Source: Cryptoclostridium sp036644995
GTDB taxonomy: Bacteria > Bacillota > Dehalobacteriia > UBA7702
DNA length: 8,904 nt
Assembly (NCBI GenBank): GCA_036644995.1
Contig: JAVXOZ010000050.1
Coordinates: 1-8,904, forward strand
Reading direction: 5' to 3'
How positions within the stretch are numbered: position 1 is the stretch's first letter; every line of letters begins with the position of its first letter. The notes beneath the pieces are model-generated. The model had not been told where the DNA came from. It saw nothing but the letters and a program-made list of their open reading frames with translations, and did not search any database. Shown here piece after piece: positions 1 through 5,734 of the stretch. The position numbers and the translations under genes are program-made.

Positions 1-29
1 ATAAACCAGCTTTCTATTTCTTAAAATAA

Positions 30-67
30 TTGAAGGAGAGAGGATTAGAATTCCCTCTCCCCTTCAA
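30..67 (-). terminator. Hairpin terminator downstream of the minus-strand methyltransferase
   Basis: Arms 30-44 and 53-67 form a 15-bp stem with an 8-nt loop. Thirteen positions are Watson-Crick on either strand. The remaining two (37/60 and 44/53) become G-U pairs only in minus-strand RNA and are A-C mismatches in plus-strand RNA. On the minus strand the stem is followed by a moderately T-rich run (TTATTTTAAG). This points to a rho-independent terminator for the gene ending at 177, about 110 nt upstream of the stem. The T-run is imperfect, and on the plus strand a GTCTTTTTG follows, so use by a convergent gene left of the window is not excluded. Confidence 0.7.
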
Positions 68-105
68 GTCTTTTTGAAAGTCTATATCATGTAAACCAAT
101 TCATA

Positions 106-133
106 TTGGGGTGTTGATGCCACAACATACCAA
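106..133. repeat. Small imperfect hairpin in the 3' region of the methyltransferase transcript
   Basis: Arms 106-116 and 123-133 pair at 9 of 11 positions, plus one G-U in plus-strand RNA, around a 6-nt loop. No T-tract follows, and the pairing is slightly worse in the minus-strand RNA that should be transcribed here. Function unknown. It may only be a chance structure. Confidence 0.25.
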
Positions 134-176
134 CTTTCATATTGAATTAATTTACTAATTTAAGATGCTCTGCTAA

Positions 177-1589
177 TTAGTGTTGTTCTACATATTTTTT
201 CAAAGCTGCATCAATATCAGCAGGCAAGGTTGGTTCCACATAGTCTGCTAACATTTGTTTCCACTGTTTATTAGCTTTTTGTTCTAAGGAACAACCGCCG
301 TTGCCTTTCCATTGTTGTGCATTTTGTCTATCGGTGATGAAAGGACGATAGAAGGTTTTTCTAAAGTGAGCAAAAGTGTGGTCGCTGGTAAGGAATTGAC
401 CTTGGGGGCCAACTTCAGCAATGGCATCATAAGCTAATGTATCTTCATTAACTTCTACGCCACGACCAATATGTTTGAAATAGCCCAGCATTTCATGGTC
501 TATCATCAATTTTTCAAAGGATGTGCAGTTGTATGTTTCAATAATACCTGCGGAATGAAGGATAAAGTTACCACCTGCTAATTGTGCCATCATACCGGTA
601 ATTGCCGATTCAAAAGCAGCCTGAGAATCCATCATTTTGGAATCAGAAAGGGTACCGCTGATTCTGCAAGGAATGTTGTAGAATTTTGCTAACTGACCAT
701 TCATTAAGGAGAAAATGGCATCTTCAGGAGAACCAATGGCTAAAGCGCCGTTGCTCATTTCTGCATTGGAACCAGATGCGGAATAAACGATGGGGCAACC
801 GGGATTTACACATTGTGCAAATATAATACCTGCAAGAACTTCAGCATTTTGCAAAGCTACTGTGCCGGCAAAGGTTGCAGGAGTGGTAGCACCGGAGATG
901 GAGAGGGAATTAACTAATTGAGCTTGGTTAAATTCAGCATATGCCATGATAGCACCTGCCATTTTATCGTCATAGCTCAAAGGAGTTAAGGTGCAGGGAA
1001 TAGAAGCGATAATGGTTTTTTCGTTTAATACATCAAGACCACCATGGGCAATAGCAGCCATTTCGATGGATTGTTTTGCTGCATCATATCCCAAAACACT
1101 ACCCATTAAAGGTTTGTCACTATATTTTAAGTTATTATAAGTCATTACATTATGGCGGGTATCAACGTCCACATCATTGGGTTCGCAAGAAATATGGCTT
1201 TGGATATCAATATTAGGCAAGTCGTTAACAAGTTTAACGATGTTGATGAAATCTTGTAAATTACCATAACGGCGACCATTGTCTAAATCTTGAACATAGG
1301 GAGAACCATAAGGACCGGCATAGCAGGTGTTTTCTGTATTAATTTCCACATCTTTTTCAGGGTTTCTACCGCAAAGTCTAAAAGAAGAGGGAACGCTTTT
1401 TAATTTTTCTTCTACCATAGTTGCAGGGAAAAATACGGTATGTCCTTCAACTTTGGCACCATGTTTTGCCAATAATTCTCTGGCGGGTTCATAGCTGAAA
1501 ACAACACCAACGTTTTCCATAATCCTTAACGATGTTTCATGAATTTTTTCAATGTCTGTTTGGGTTAAAATTTGATATCTGGGTTTCAT
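177..1589 (-). CDS. MttB-superfamily (non-pyrrolysine) quaternary/tertiary amine:corrinoid methyltransferase
   Basis: This 470-residue protein is full length for the trimethylamine methyltransferase (MttB, COG5598) family. Members move a methyl group from a methylated amine to the Co(I) of a cognate corrinoid protein in the cytoplasm. Family hallmarks are visible: the S-G-A-T-T-P-A-T-F-A-G core with NAEVLAG (232-254), VNPGCPIVYSASGS (261-274), AIGSPE (284-289), DSKMMDSQAAFES (316-328), NFILHSAGI (341-349), GVEVNE (377-382) and EVGPQGQFLTSDHT (392-405). The frame has no in-frame TAG, so this is the pyrrolysine-free branch, whose characterised members use glycine betaine (MtgB), proline betaine (MtpB), carnitine (MtcB) or gamma-butyrobetaine (MtyB). 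The ATG at 1589 is supported by GGAGG at 1599-1603, 9 nt upstream. The gene sits alone behind its own sigma-54 promoter and in front of a terminator. It is a clear but diverged paralogue of the methyltransferase at 7362-8789, so it may use another substrate. The substrate cannot be read from the sequence. Confidence 0.93.
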   Translation of the reverse strand: MKPRYQILTQTDIEKIHETSLRIMENVGVVFSYEPARELLAKHGAKVEGHTVFFPATMVEEKLKSVPSSFRLCGRNPEKDVEINTENTCYAGPYGSPYVQDLDNGRRYGNLQDFINIVKLVNDLPNIDIQSHISCEPNDVDVDTRHNVMTYNNLKYSDKPLMGSVLGYDAAKQSIEMAAIAHGGLDVLNEKTIIASIPCTLTPLSYDDKMAGAIMAYAEFNQAQLVNSLSISGATTPATFAGTVALQNAEVLAGIIFAQCVNPGCPIVYSASGSNAEMSNGALAIGSPEDAIFSLMNGQLAKFYNIPCRISGTLSDSKMMDSQAAFESAITGMMAQLAGGNFILHSAGIIETYNCTSFEKLMIDHEMLGYFKHIGRGVEVNEDTLAYDAIAEVGPQGQFLTSDHTFAHFRKTFYRPFITDRQNAQQWKGNGGCSLEQKANKQWKQMLADYVEPTLPADIDAALKKYVEQH

Positions 1590-1668
1590 AATAAATATCC
1601 TCCGTTTTTTGTTTTTAAATTTTAAATTAAAATAATTTTTATCGTTTTTGAGTTACAGCAATATATAA

Positions 1669-1685
1669 TGCAACAACTGTGCCAA
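1669..1685 (-). promoter_or_regulatory. Sigma-54 (-24/-12) promoter for the minus-strand methyltransferase
   Basis: The minus strand reads TTGGCACAGTTGTTGCA. It has the essential GG (1683-1682) and GC (1671-1670) exactly 10 nt apart, and matches the TGGCAC-N5-TTGC consensus fully. Transcription should start near 1658, giving a leader of about 69 nt before the ATG at 1589. A sigma-54 promoter needs an AAA+ activator bound upstream; two such activators are encoded next door. Confidence 0.88.
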
Positions 1686-2020
1686 AAAAACTAAAACAAA
1701 ATAATAATATTTTTAAAAACATAGTTTATCTGGGGATTTGATGTGAAAAATTTGCAAAAATATTATAAACATCCCAAAATAAGCAAATTAACCGCAAAAT
1801 ATATGGAAAAAAAGTGCTTAATATAGCAAAATATTGCATTTTTCGACATTGCATAATTTTGCTATATTGAGCACTTTTAGCCACCGCTCCATAATAAGTT
1901 TAAAGATCTTTGGCAAAATTTTATCCTTTACGCCCAAAATCACTAATATAAATGGCGGTTTATTCAATATTCATCACTGTTTTAAAATGCTTTATAAACA
2001 TAGAGAACCTGATGATTATT
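1686..2020. other. AT-rich non-coding region between the sigma-54 promoter and the activator terminator
   Basis: No convincing gene lies here. A 62-codon plus-strand frame (1834-2022) opens at a TTG inside the left arm of the inverted repeat, has no ribosome binding site and resembles nothing I know. The stretch has the layout expected of an enhancer region for the promoter at 1669-1685. It contains repeated GCAAAAT or GCAAAAAT words at about 1754, 1794, 1826, 1862 (minus strand) and 1913, as well as the long inverted repeat described separately. The part from 1921 to 2020 shows nothing I can name. Confidence 0.5.
1810..1878. repeat. 69-nt inverted repeat, 29-bp arms: likely activator binding region or hairpin
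   Basis: Arm 1810-1838 matches the reverse complement of arm 1850-1878 at 26 of 29 positions, with an 11-nt spacer (1839-1849). Each arm contains its own smaller symmetry: TGCT-N6-AGCA (1815-1828 and 1860-1873), GCAAAATATTGC (1826-1837) and GCATAATTTTGC (1851-1862). It lies about 150-220 bp upstream of the predicted sigma-54 start, a normal distance for an enhancer. The GCAAAATTAT decamer on the minus strand of the right arm recurs in the palindrome at 5373-5387 upstream of the transporter promoter. Read as minus-strand RNA the stem is followed by seven Ts, so a back-up terminator for the activator gene is an alternative. Confidence 0.75.
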
Positions 2021-2061
2021 AAAAAAAAGTCCGTCAATTTTTTGGGGACGGACTTTTTTTT
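2021..2061. terminator. Strong rho-independent terminator, symmetrical, after the first activator gene
   Basis: GTCCGTC (2029-2035) pairs perfectly with GACGGAC (2047-2053) around an 11-nt loop. Eight As (2021-2028) and eight Ts (2054-2061) flank the stem, so it can act in both directions. It should end the minus-strand activator transcript. The A-tract side touches that gene's TGA stop (2063-2061), leaving no spacer. In the plus direction no clear gene is served. Confidence 0.9.
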
Positions 2062-3524
2062 CATTTTAAATGATATTTTTTTAATCTATAGGATAAGGAT
2101 TGCCTGGTCATGCCCAGGGATTTAGCCGCTTTGGTGATATTTCCTTTGGATTGACGCAAAGCTGTAATAATTTCTTTTTTTTCTTCATCCCAAATAGAAT
2201 CCATAATTGCCACTTCATCGGTGTCCATTTCTATGTCCTGAGGAGGATGTATTGCCGCTGACCGATTTTTTAATTGCAACCATTGTCTGTACTTATCTTC
2301 GGGAGTATCGGCACTTTCAAACATATACTGAGGTAAATCACCAAGGGAAATATAAGTTCCATCTTTAGCAAAATTCATTGCTGATTCTACGCAGGATTTT
2401 AGTTGACGCACATTTCCCGGCCATAAAAATTTCATAAAATAATTTAAAACTTCATTATTTATGCCCAATATATTTTTTTGAAAATGCTCGTTATATTTAT
2501 GGATAAAATGCTCAACTAATTTTGGTATATCCTCGCTTCTTTCCCGCAAGGGAGGAATAATTATTTGCACAACAGAAAGACGGTAAAATAAATCCTCCCT
2601 CATATGCCCATTATCCACAGCATCAAAGGGAGCTTCATTGGTACTGCTGATAATACGGATATCAATCTCTTTTTCTTTTCCGCTGCCCAATTTCATAATA
2701 GTTTTTTCTTCCAGCACACGTAATAGCTTTGCCTGGGAGGTAATGGGCATGGAGTTAACTTCATCAAGAAACAAAGTGCCGCCATTTGCCTGTGCCAGCA
2801 GACCCTCTTTTTCCATAGCACCTGTATACACACCTTTAGTAGTGCCAAAAAGAATACCTTCAATTAAAGTTTCGGGAATAGCCGCACAATTCAATGCTAA
2901 AAAAGGACCATTTGCACGATTACTGTGCTGATGTATAGCACGGGCAAAAACTTCTTTACCGCTGCCTGTATTACCCACAAGCATAACCGAAGAATCTGTT
3001 TTTGCCACACGCCAAGCATGGTTTTTACATTTTTTAAAAATATTACTCTGCCCAATTATATCCGCAAAAGGTTCATCTTGAGGAGCATCGGCAGCAACTC
3101 GGTTTTTTTGTTTCAACAGTTCACGCTGGAGAGCAATATTGGTTTCTACCATTTCCTTAAATTGGGTTAAGTCACGCTGCACTGTATATGCGCCCACCAG
3201 TTTACCATCATTATAAATAGGAGCAGCATTGCAAATTTGCACATTTTCTTTACCGTTAACATAGTAGGAAAATTCCTCATTATGTACCGGTCGCTCCGTT
3301 GTTAAAGCTTTTAACATTGGGCTATTTTTTCTATCAAGTCCATATAGCTCAAAAGTGGATTTTCCTTTAACATCTTTTAAAAGATAACCATCCAGTTTTT
3401 CTGCCACCGCATTAAAATACACAAGATTCCCATTGATATCACATACATATAAAGATTCGATAACCTTATCAAAAGCATCAAAGTACAGGGTATTTTTATT
3501 AAAAAATTCATCAAAAACATCCAT
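2061..3524 (-). CDS. PAS-domain sigma-54-dependent transcriptional activator (AAA+ / Fis HTH), RocR-like layout
   Basis: This 487-residue cytoplasmic enhancer-binding protein remodels sigma-54 RNA polymerase by ATP hydrolysis. An N-terminal PAS domain (about 15-120) should sense a small molecule or redox signal; no phosphoreceiver domain is present. A short coiled linker leads to the AAA+ core, with Walker A GNTGSGKE (184-191), sigma-54 contact loop GVYTGA (231-236), Walker B GGTLFLDE (248-255), REDLFYRL (309-316) and PPLRER (324-329). WPGNVRQL (368-375) follows, and a Fis-type helix-turn-helix (about 462-484) ends the protein. The contact loop deviates from GAFTGA, with Val for Ala and Tyr for Phe; the essential T-G-A is kept. 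The ATG at 3524 has AGGAG at 3534-3538, 9 nt upstream. The gene follows the second activator in the same direction by 129 nt and ends in a strong terminator. Likely targets are the sigma-54 promoters at 1669-1685 and/or 5661-5677. Confidence 0.93.
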   Translation of the reverse strand: MDVFDEFFNKNTLYFDAFDKVIESLYVCDINGNLVYFNAVAEKLDGYLLKDVKGKSTFELYGLDRKNSPMLKALTTERPVHNEEFSYYVNGKENVQICNAAPIYNDGKLVGAYTVQRDLTQFKEMVETNIALQRELLKQKNRVAADAPQDEPFADIIGQSNIFKKCKNHAWRVAKTDSSVMLVGNTGSGKEVFARAIHQHSNRANGPFLALNCAAIPETLIEGILFGTTKGVYTGAMEKEGLLAQANGGTLFLDEVNSMPITSQAKLLRVLEEKTIMKLGSGKEKEIDIRIISSTNEAPFDAVDNGHMREDLFYRLSVVQIIIPPLRERSEDIPKLVEHFIHKYNEHFQKNILGINNEVLNYFMKFLWPGNVRQLKSCVESAMNFAKDGTYISLGDLPQYMFESADTPEDKYRQWLQLKNRSAAIHPPQDIEMDTDEVAIMDSIWDEEKKEIITALRQSKGNITKAAKSLGMTRQSLSYRLKKYHLK

Positions 3525-3558
3525 GTGTTATCACTCCTACATAATACTTCCTTTTTAT

Positions 3559-3587
3559 AGAATATCAAAAATTACAAAAAAAAGCAA
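3559..3587 (-). promoter_or_regulatory. Possible sigma-70-type promoter for the first activator gene
   Basis: The minus strand reads TTGCTT (3587-3582), 17 nt, then TATTCT (3564-3559), about 35 nt upstream of the ATG at 3524. Both boxes are partial matches. The overlapping GG-N10-GC (3597-3596 / 3585-3584) has a poor -24 element (TGGGTA), so a sigma-54 reading is weaker. Read-through from the upstream activator gene is also possible, since no clear terminator separates the two. Confidence 0.35.
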
Positions 3588-3653
3588 ATAAATACCCATT
3601 TTCCACGCTAAAATAATTTTCCTCACATTTCCGGCATTATTCAATAGGATGGA

Positions 3654-5318
3654 TTATTGCTTTTTGATATTTAATTTACGGATACGATATTGTAGATTTT
3701 GACGGTGAATATTAAGGGATTGTGCTGTTTTGGTAATGTTCCAATGATTATTTTCCAAGGCACTGAGTATGGTGCTTTTTTCGCATTGTAAAAGTGTTTG
3801 GGATAAAGTGCAGCTTGTATTTTGGGGGAATGTTTTTTGACTTTTCACTTGAATATGGGTATTTTGCAAATTAGAAGGCAAGTGTTTGGCACAAAGCTGA
3901 GTTTCATCTGATTTCAACAAGGCTATACATCCTTCTATGGTAAACTCCAATTCACGCACATTCCCGGGCCATGGATATTTTTTGATGTATTCCACAAAAT
4001 CATCGGCAAAACCGGTGAATTTTTTACGATAAACATTAACATATTTTTTAGCAAAATGATTTGCCAACATAAGGATATCATTACCCCTTAAATGCAAAGG
4101 TGGAATATTAACACGCATAATGGCGAGTCTATAAAATAAATCTCGGCGGAAAATTCCATTTTCCAAACATTCTTCGGGTAGCACATTGCAAGAGCTGATA
4201 ATGCGGCAATGGATAGGTAATTCTTTATCACTGCCCACCGGGCGCACTTTGCGTTCTTGAAGGGCACGCAAAAGTTTTGTTTGCATAGAAAGTGGCATAG
4301 AATTGATTTCATCTAAAAATAATGTTCCTTTTTTGGCAGATAAAAAAAGACCTTGTTGATTTTCAGCACCGGTGTAAGCCCCTTTTACACTGCCAAAAAG
4401 TACAGTTTCAATAAGGTTTTCCGGTACAGCACCGCAATTTAATGCCACAAAAGGTTCTTTAAGATTTGCGGACTGATTATGAATACTTTGAGCAAACAAT
4501 TCTTTACCTGTACCTGTTTCACCGTAAATAAGAACCGGAGATTGTGAATTGGCAAATACTTTGGCACTTTCTATGGTTTCCTTTAAAATATCGCTTTCAC
4601 CTATAATACTTTGAAAGGTGTAAGCGGTATTATTTTGAACACTATTTTTTGTTACTTCCTCTTCTAATTTGGTTACACGTTGTAAAAGTTTTTGTATAAC
4701 ACTGATATCACGTTCCACGGAATATACCCCAATAATCTCGCCGCTTATTTTATCAATAAGGGGGTAGGTACCGGTAACACAAAAAATATCACGGTTATCT
4801 CCTGTTATATAATGATGATATTTACTGTGTATAGCTTCTTTTGATGCCAAAACTTTACTGTGCTGCTCTGATGAATAAACATCTAAAAGGTGCTTGCCCA
4901 AAACTTCACAGGGGCTTAAGCCGTCAAGCTCGCCATGGCTTTTATTATAAACTCTAATAATGCCTTTGGCATCGGAAAGGATTACGCCATTATCAATATC
5001 CTCTAATATTTGTTTCATACCATTGTTTTCATTGATTAAATCCATATGCTCTTCATTATAGGATACATAGTAGGCATAACAAAGTTTTATGCCATAAAAA
5101 AATTGGCTCTTATTTATAACCCTATTGCGAAAAATAAAAGGGCATTGGGTTTTTGCCGGAGGAAATTGTTGTAAAAAATCATTGGCCTTAATTTTAAGAA
5201 ATGAGGAAAAGCTGTTGTTTTCATAAAATAAATCCCCAACTTCATTGGTGATAAGTAAACCATATTCAGCGTTTTCTGTCATCTCTGCCAATAATTTTAG
5301 TTCGTTTATTTTTAACAT
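3654..5318 (-). CDS. PAS-domain sigma-54-dependent transcriptional activator (AAA+ / Fis HTH), second copy
   Basis: This 554-residue protein has the same class and layout as the activator at 2061-3524 but a longer sensor part. A weak PAS-like segment (about 10-90) precedes a clear PAS domain (about 100-207, DNGVILSDAKGIIRVYN... to VYSVERDIS). A short coiled coil (about 208-225) follows. The AAA+ core has Walker A GETGTGKE (266-273), contact loop GAYTGA (313-318), Walker B GTLFLDE (331-337) and RRDLFYRL (391-398). WPGNVREL (449-456) and a Fis-type helix-turn-helix (about 526-548) follow. The usual PPLRER after the arginine region reads PPLHLR (406-411). ATG at 5318 is supported by AAGGAG (5325-5330) 6 nt upstream. 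It is divergent from the transporter operon and shares its 416-nt upstream region, so it is the likeliest activator of the promoter at 5661-5677. This assignment is from position only. Confidence 0.93.
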   Translation of the reverse strand: MLKINELKLLAEMTENAEYGLLITNEVGDLFYENNSFSSFLKIKANDFLQQFPPAKTQCPFIFRNRVINKSQFFYGIKLCYAYYVSYNEEHMDLINENNGMKQILEDIDNGVILSDAKGIIRVYNKSHGELDGLSPCEVLGKHLLDVYSSEQHSKVLASKEAIHSKYHHYITGDNRDIFCVTGTYPLIDKISGEIIGVYSVERDISVIQKLLQRVTKLEEEVTKNSVQNNTAYTFQSIIGESDILKETIESAKVFANSQSPVLIYGETGTGKELFAQSIHNQSANLKEPFVALNCGAVPENLIETVLFGSVKGAYTGAENQQGLFLSAKKGTLFLDEINSMPLSMQTKLLRALQERKVRPVGSDKELPIHCRIISSCNVLPEECLENGIFRRDLFYRLAIMRVNIPPLHLRGNDILMLANHFAKKYVNVYRKKFTGFADDFVEYIKKYPWPGNVRELEFTIEGCIALLKSDETQLCAKHLPSNLQNTHIQVKSQKTFPQNTSCTLSQTLLQCEKSTILSALENNHWNITKTAQSLNIHRQNLQYRIRKLNIKKQ

Positions 5319-5346
5319 TGGTTGCTCCTTGTTTTTCTGCCATTGG

Positions 5347-5376
5347 AATATAGAATGCTTTTTGAAGCTTGTGCAA
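5347..5376 (-). promoter_or_regulatory. Possible sigma-70-type promoter for the second activator gene
   Basis: The minus strand has TTGCAC (5376-5371), 18 nt, then TATATT (5352-5347), placing the start about 20 nt before the ATG at 5318. The -35 match is weak. If real, it overlaps the palindrome at 5372-5388, which would let a bound protein repress this gene while activating the divergent operon. A TATAAT at 5449-5444 on the same strand lacks a convincing -35 partner. Confidence 0.25.
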
Positions 5377-5388
5377 AATTATTTTGCA
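5372..5388. promoter_or_regulatory. Perfect 17-bp palindrome, candidate activator binding site 1
   Basis: TGCAAAATTATTTTGCA is a perfect palindrome around a central base pair. It sits 3 bp from a second palindrome of the same type (5391-5405) and about 300 bp upstream of the predicted start of the transporter operon. The GCAAAATTAT word also occurs in the inverted repeat upstream of the other sigma-54 promoter. Fis-type helix-turn-helix proteins bind such dyads as dimers; which protein binds here is inference. Confidence 0.65.
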
Positions 5389-5390
5389 GG

Positions 5391-5405
5391 GCAAAAAATT
5401 TTTGC
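5391..5405. promoter_or_regulatory. Perfect 15-bp palindrome, candidate activator binding site 2
   Basis: GCAAAAAATTTTTGC is a perfect dyad with the same GCAAAA...TTTTGC frame as the neighbouring site. The two centres are 18 bp apart, so two dimers could bind on nearby faces of the helix. Tandem sites of this kind are typical of sigma-54 enhancers. Confidence 0.6.
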
Positions 5406-5455
5406 GGTAAAAATTATGTGATAAAAACTGAATTAAAAACTATATTATATTTACA

Positions 5456-5481
5456 AACAACCACCAAAACAGGTGAGTGTT
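5456..5481. repeat. Inverted repeat AACAACCACC / GGTGAGTGTT
   Basis: Arms 5456-5465 and 5472-5481 match at 8 of 10 positions around a 6-nt spacer. It is unlike the GCAAAA-type palindromes and more GC-rich than its surroundings. It could be the site of a different regulator. No T-tract suggests a terminator. Confidence 0.35.
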
Positions 5482-5528
5482 ATTTTGCTTTCAATGAATA
5501 AATATTATAACATAGGCATCTTTGGTGT

Positions 5529-5543
5529 GCAATAATTTTTTGC
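5529..5543. promoter_or_regulatory. Imperfect 15-bp palindrome, candidate activator binding site 3
   Basis: GCAATAATTTTTTGC keeps the GCAA...TTGC ends with one mismatched arm position. Its centre lies about 150 bp upstream of the predicted sigma-54 start, the usual enhancer distance and similar to that of the inverted repeat upstream of the other sigma-54 promoter. A weaker half match follows at 5542-5556. Confidence 0.45.
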
Positions 5544-5660
5544 GCTAAAGTTTTGCTTATTATATTATTTATCAAAATAGAAGAAAATATAAACAAATAT
5601 TATGGCGTTATACTGGTATTTTGTAAATTATTTAAGTTTTATAATAGTTTTTGTATAATT

Positions 5661-5677
5661 TTGGCATAAGGATTGCA
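5661..5677 (+). promoter_or_regulatory. Sigma-54 (-24/-12) promoter of the transporter-methyltransferase operon
   Basis: TTGGCATAAGGATTGCA has GG at 5663-5664 and GC at 5675-5676 with exactly 10 nt between them, and matches TGGCAC-N5-TTGC in all but the last base of the first box. The start should fall near 5687, giving a leader of about 47 nt to the ATG at 5735. This also rules out translation from the TTG at 5651, which lies upstream of the promoter. Confidence 0.87.
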
Positions 5678-5720
5678 ATTATAAAGACTTATAGCGATCG
5701 CAAACAATTAACAATGAAAT

Positions 5721-5725
5721 GGAGG
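5721..5725 (+). promoter_or_regulatory. Ribosome binding site deciding the transporter start
   Basis: GGAGG lies 9 nt before the ATG at 5735. Neither the in-frame ATG at 5714 nor the TTG at 5651 has a comparable site, and the latter is upstream of the predicted transcription start. Confidence 0.85.
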
Positions 5726-5734
5726 CTTTTCTTT

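Noticed and set aside
1834..2022. 62-codon plus-strand open frame between the inverted repeat and the terminator
   Set aside because: It starts at a TTG inside the repeat arm, lacks a ribosome binding site, has no recognisable motif and sits in very AT-rich non-coding DNA. The terminator after it is explained by the minus-strand activator gene.
2638..3170. Plus-strand open frames inside the first activator gene
   Set aside because: They are antisense shadows of a well-supported AAA+ coding region and show no family features or ribosome binding sites.
3584..3597. GG-N10-GC spacing upstream of the first activator, as a third sigma-54 promoter
   Set aside because: The -24 element reads TGGGTA and departs from TGGCAC. 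The AT-rich surroundings make a chance match likely.
5651..5734. N-terminal extension of the transporter from the TTG at 5651
   Set aside because: The TTG lies upstream of the sigma-54 promoter (5661-5677), so the main transcript cannot include it. A good ribosome binding site precedes the ATG at 5735.
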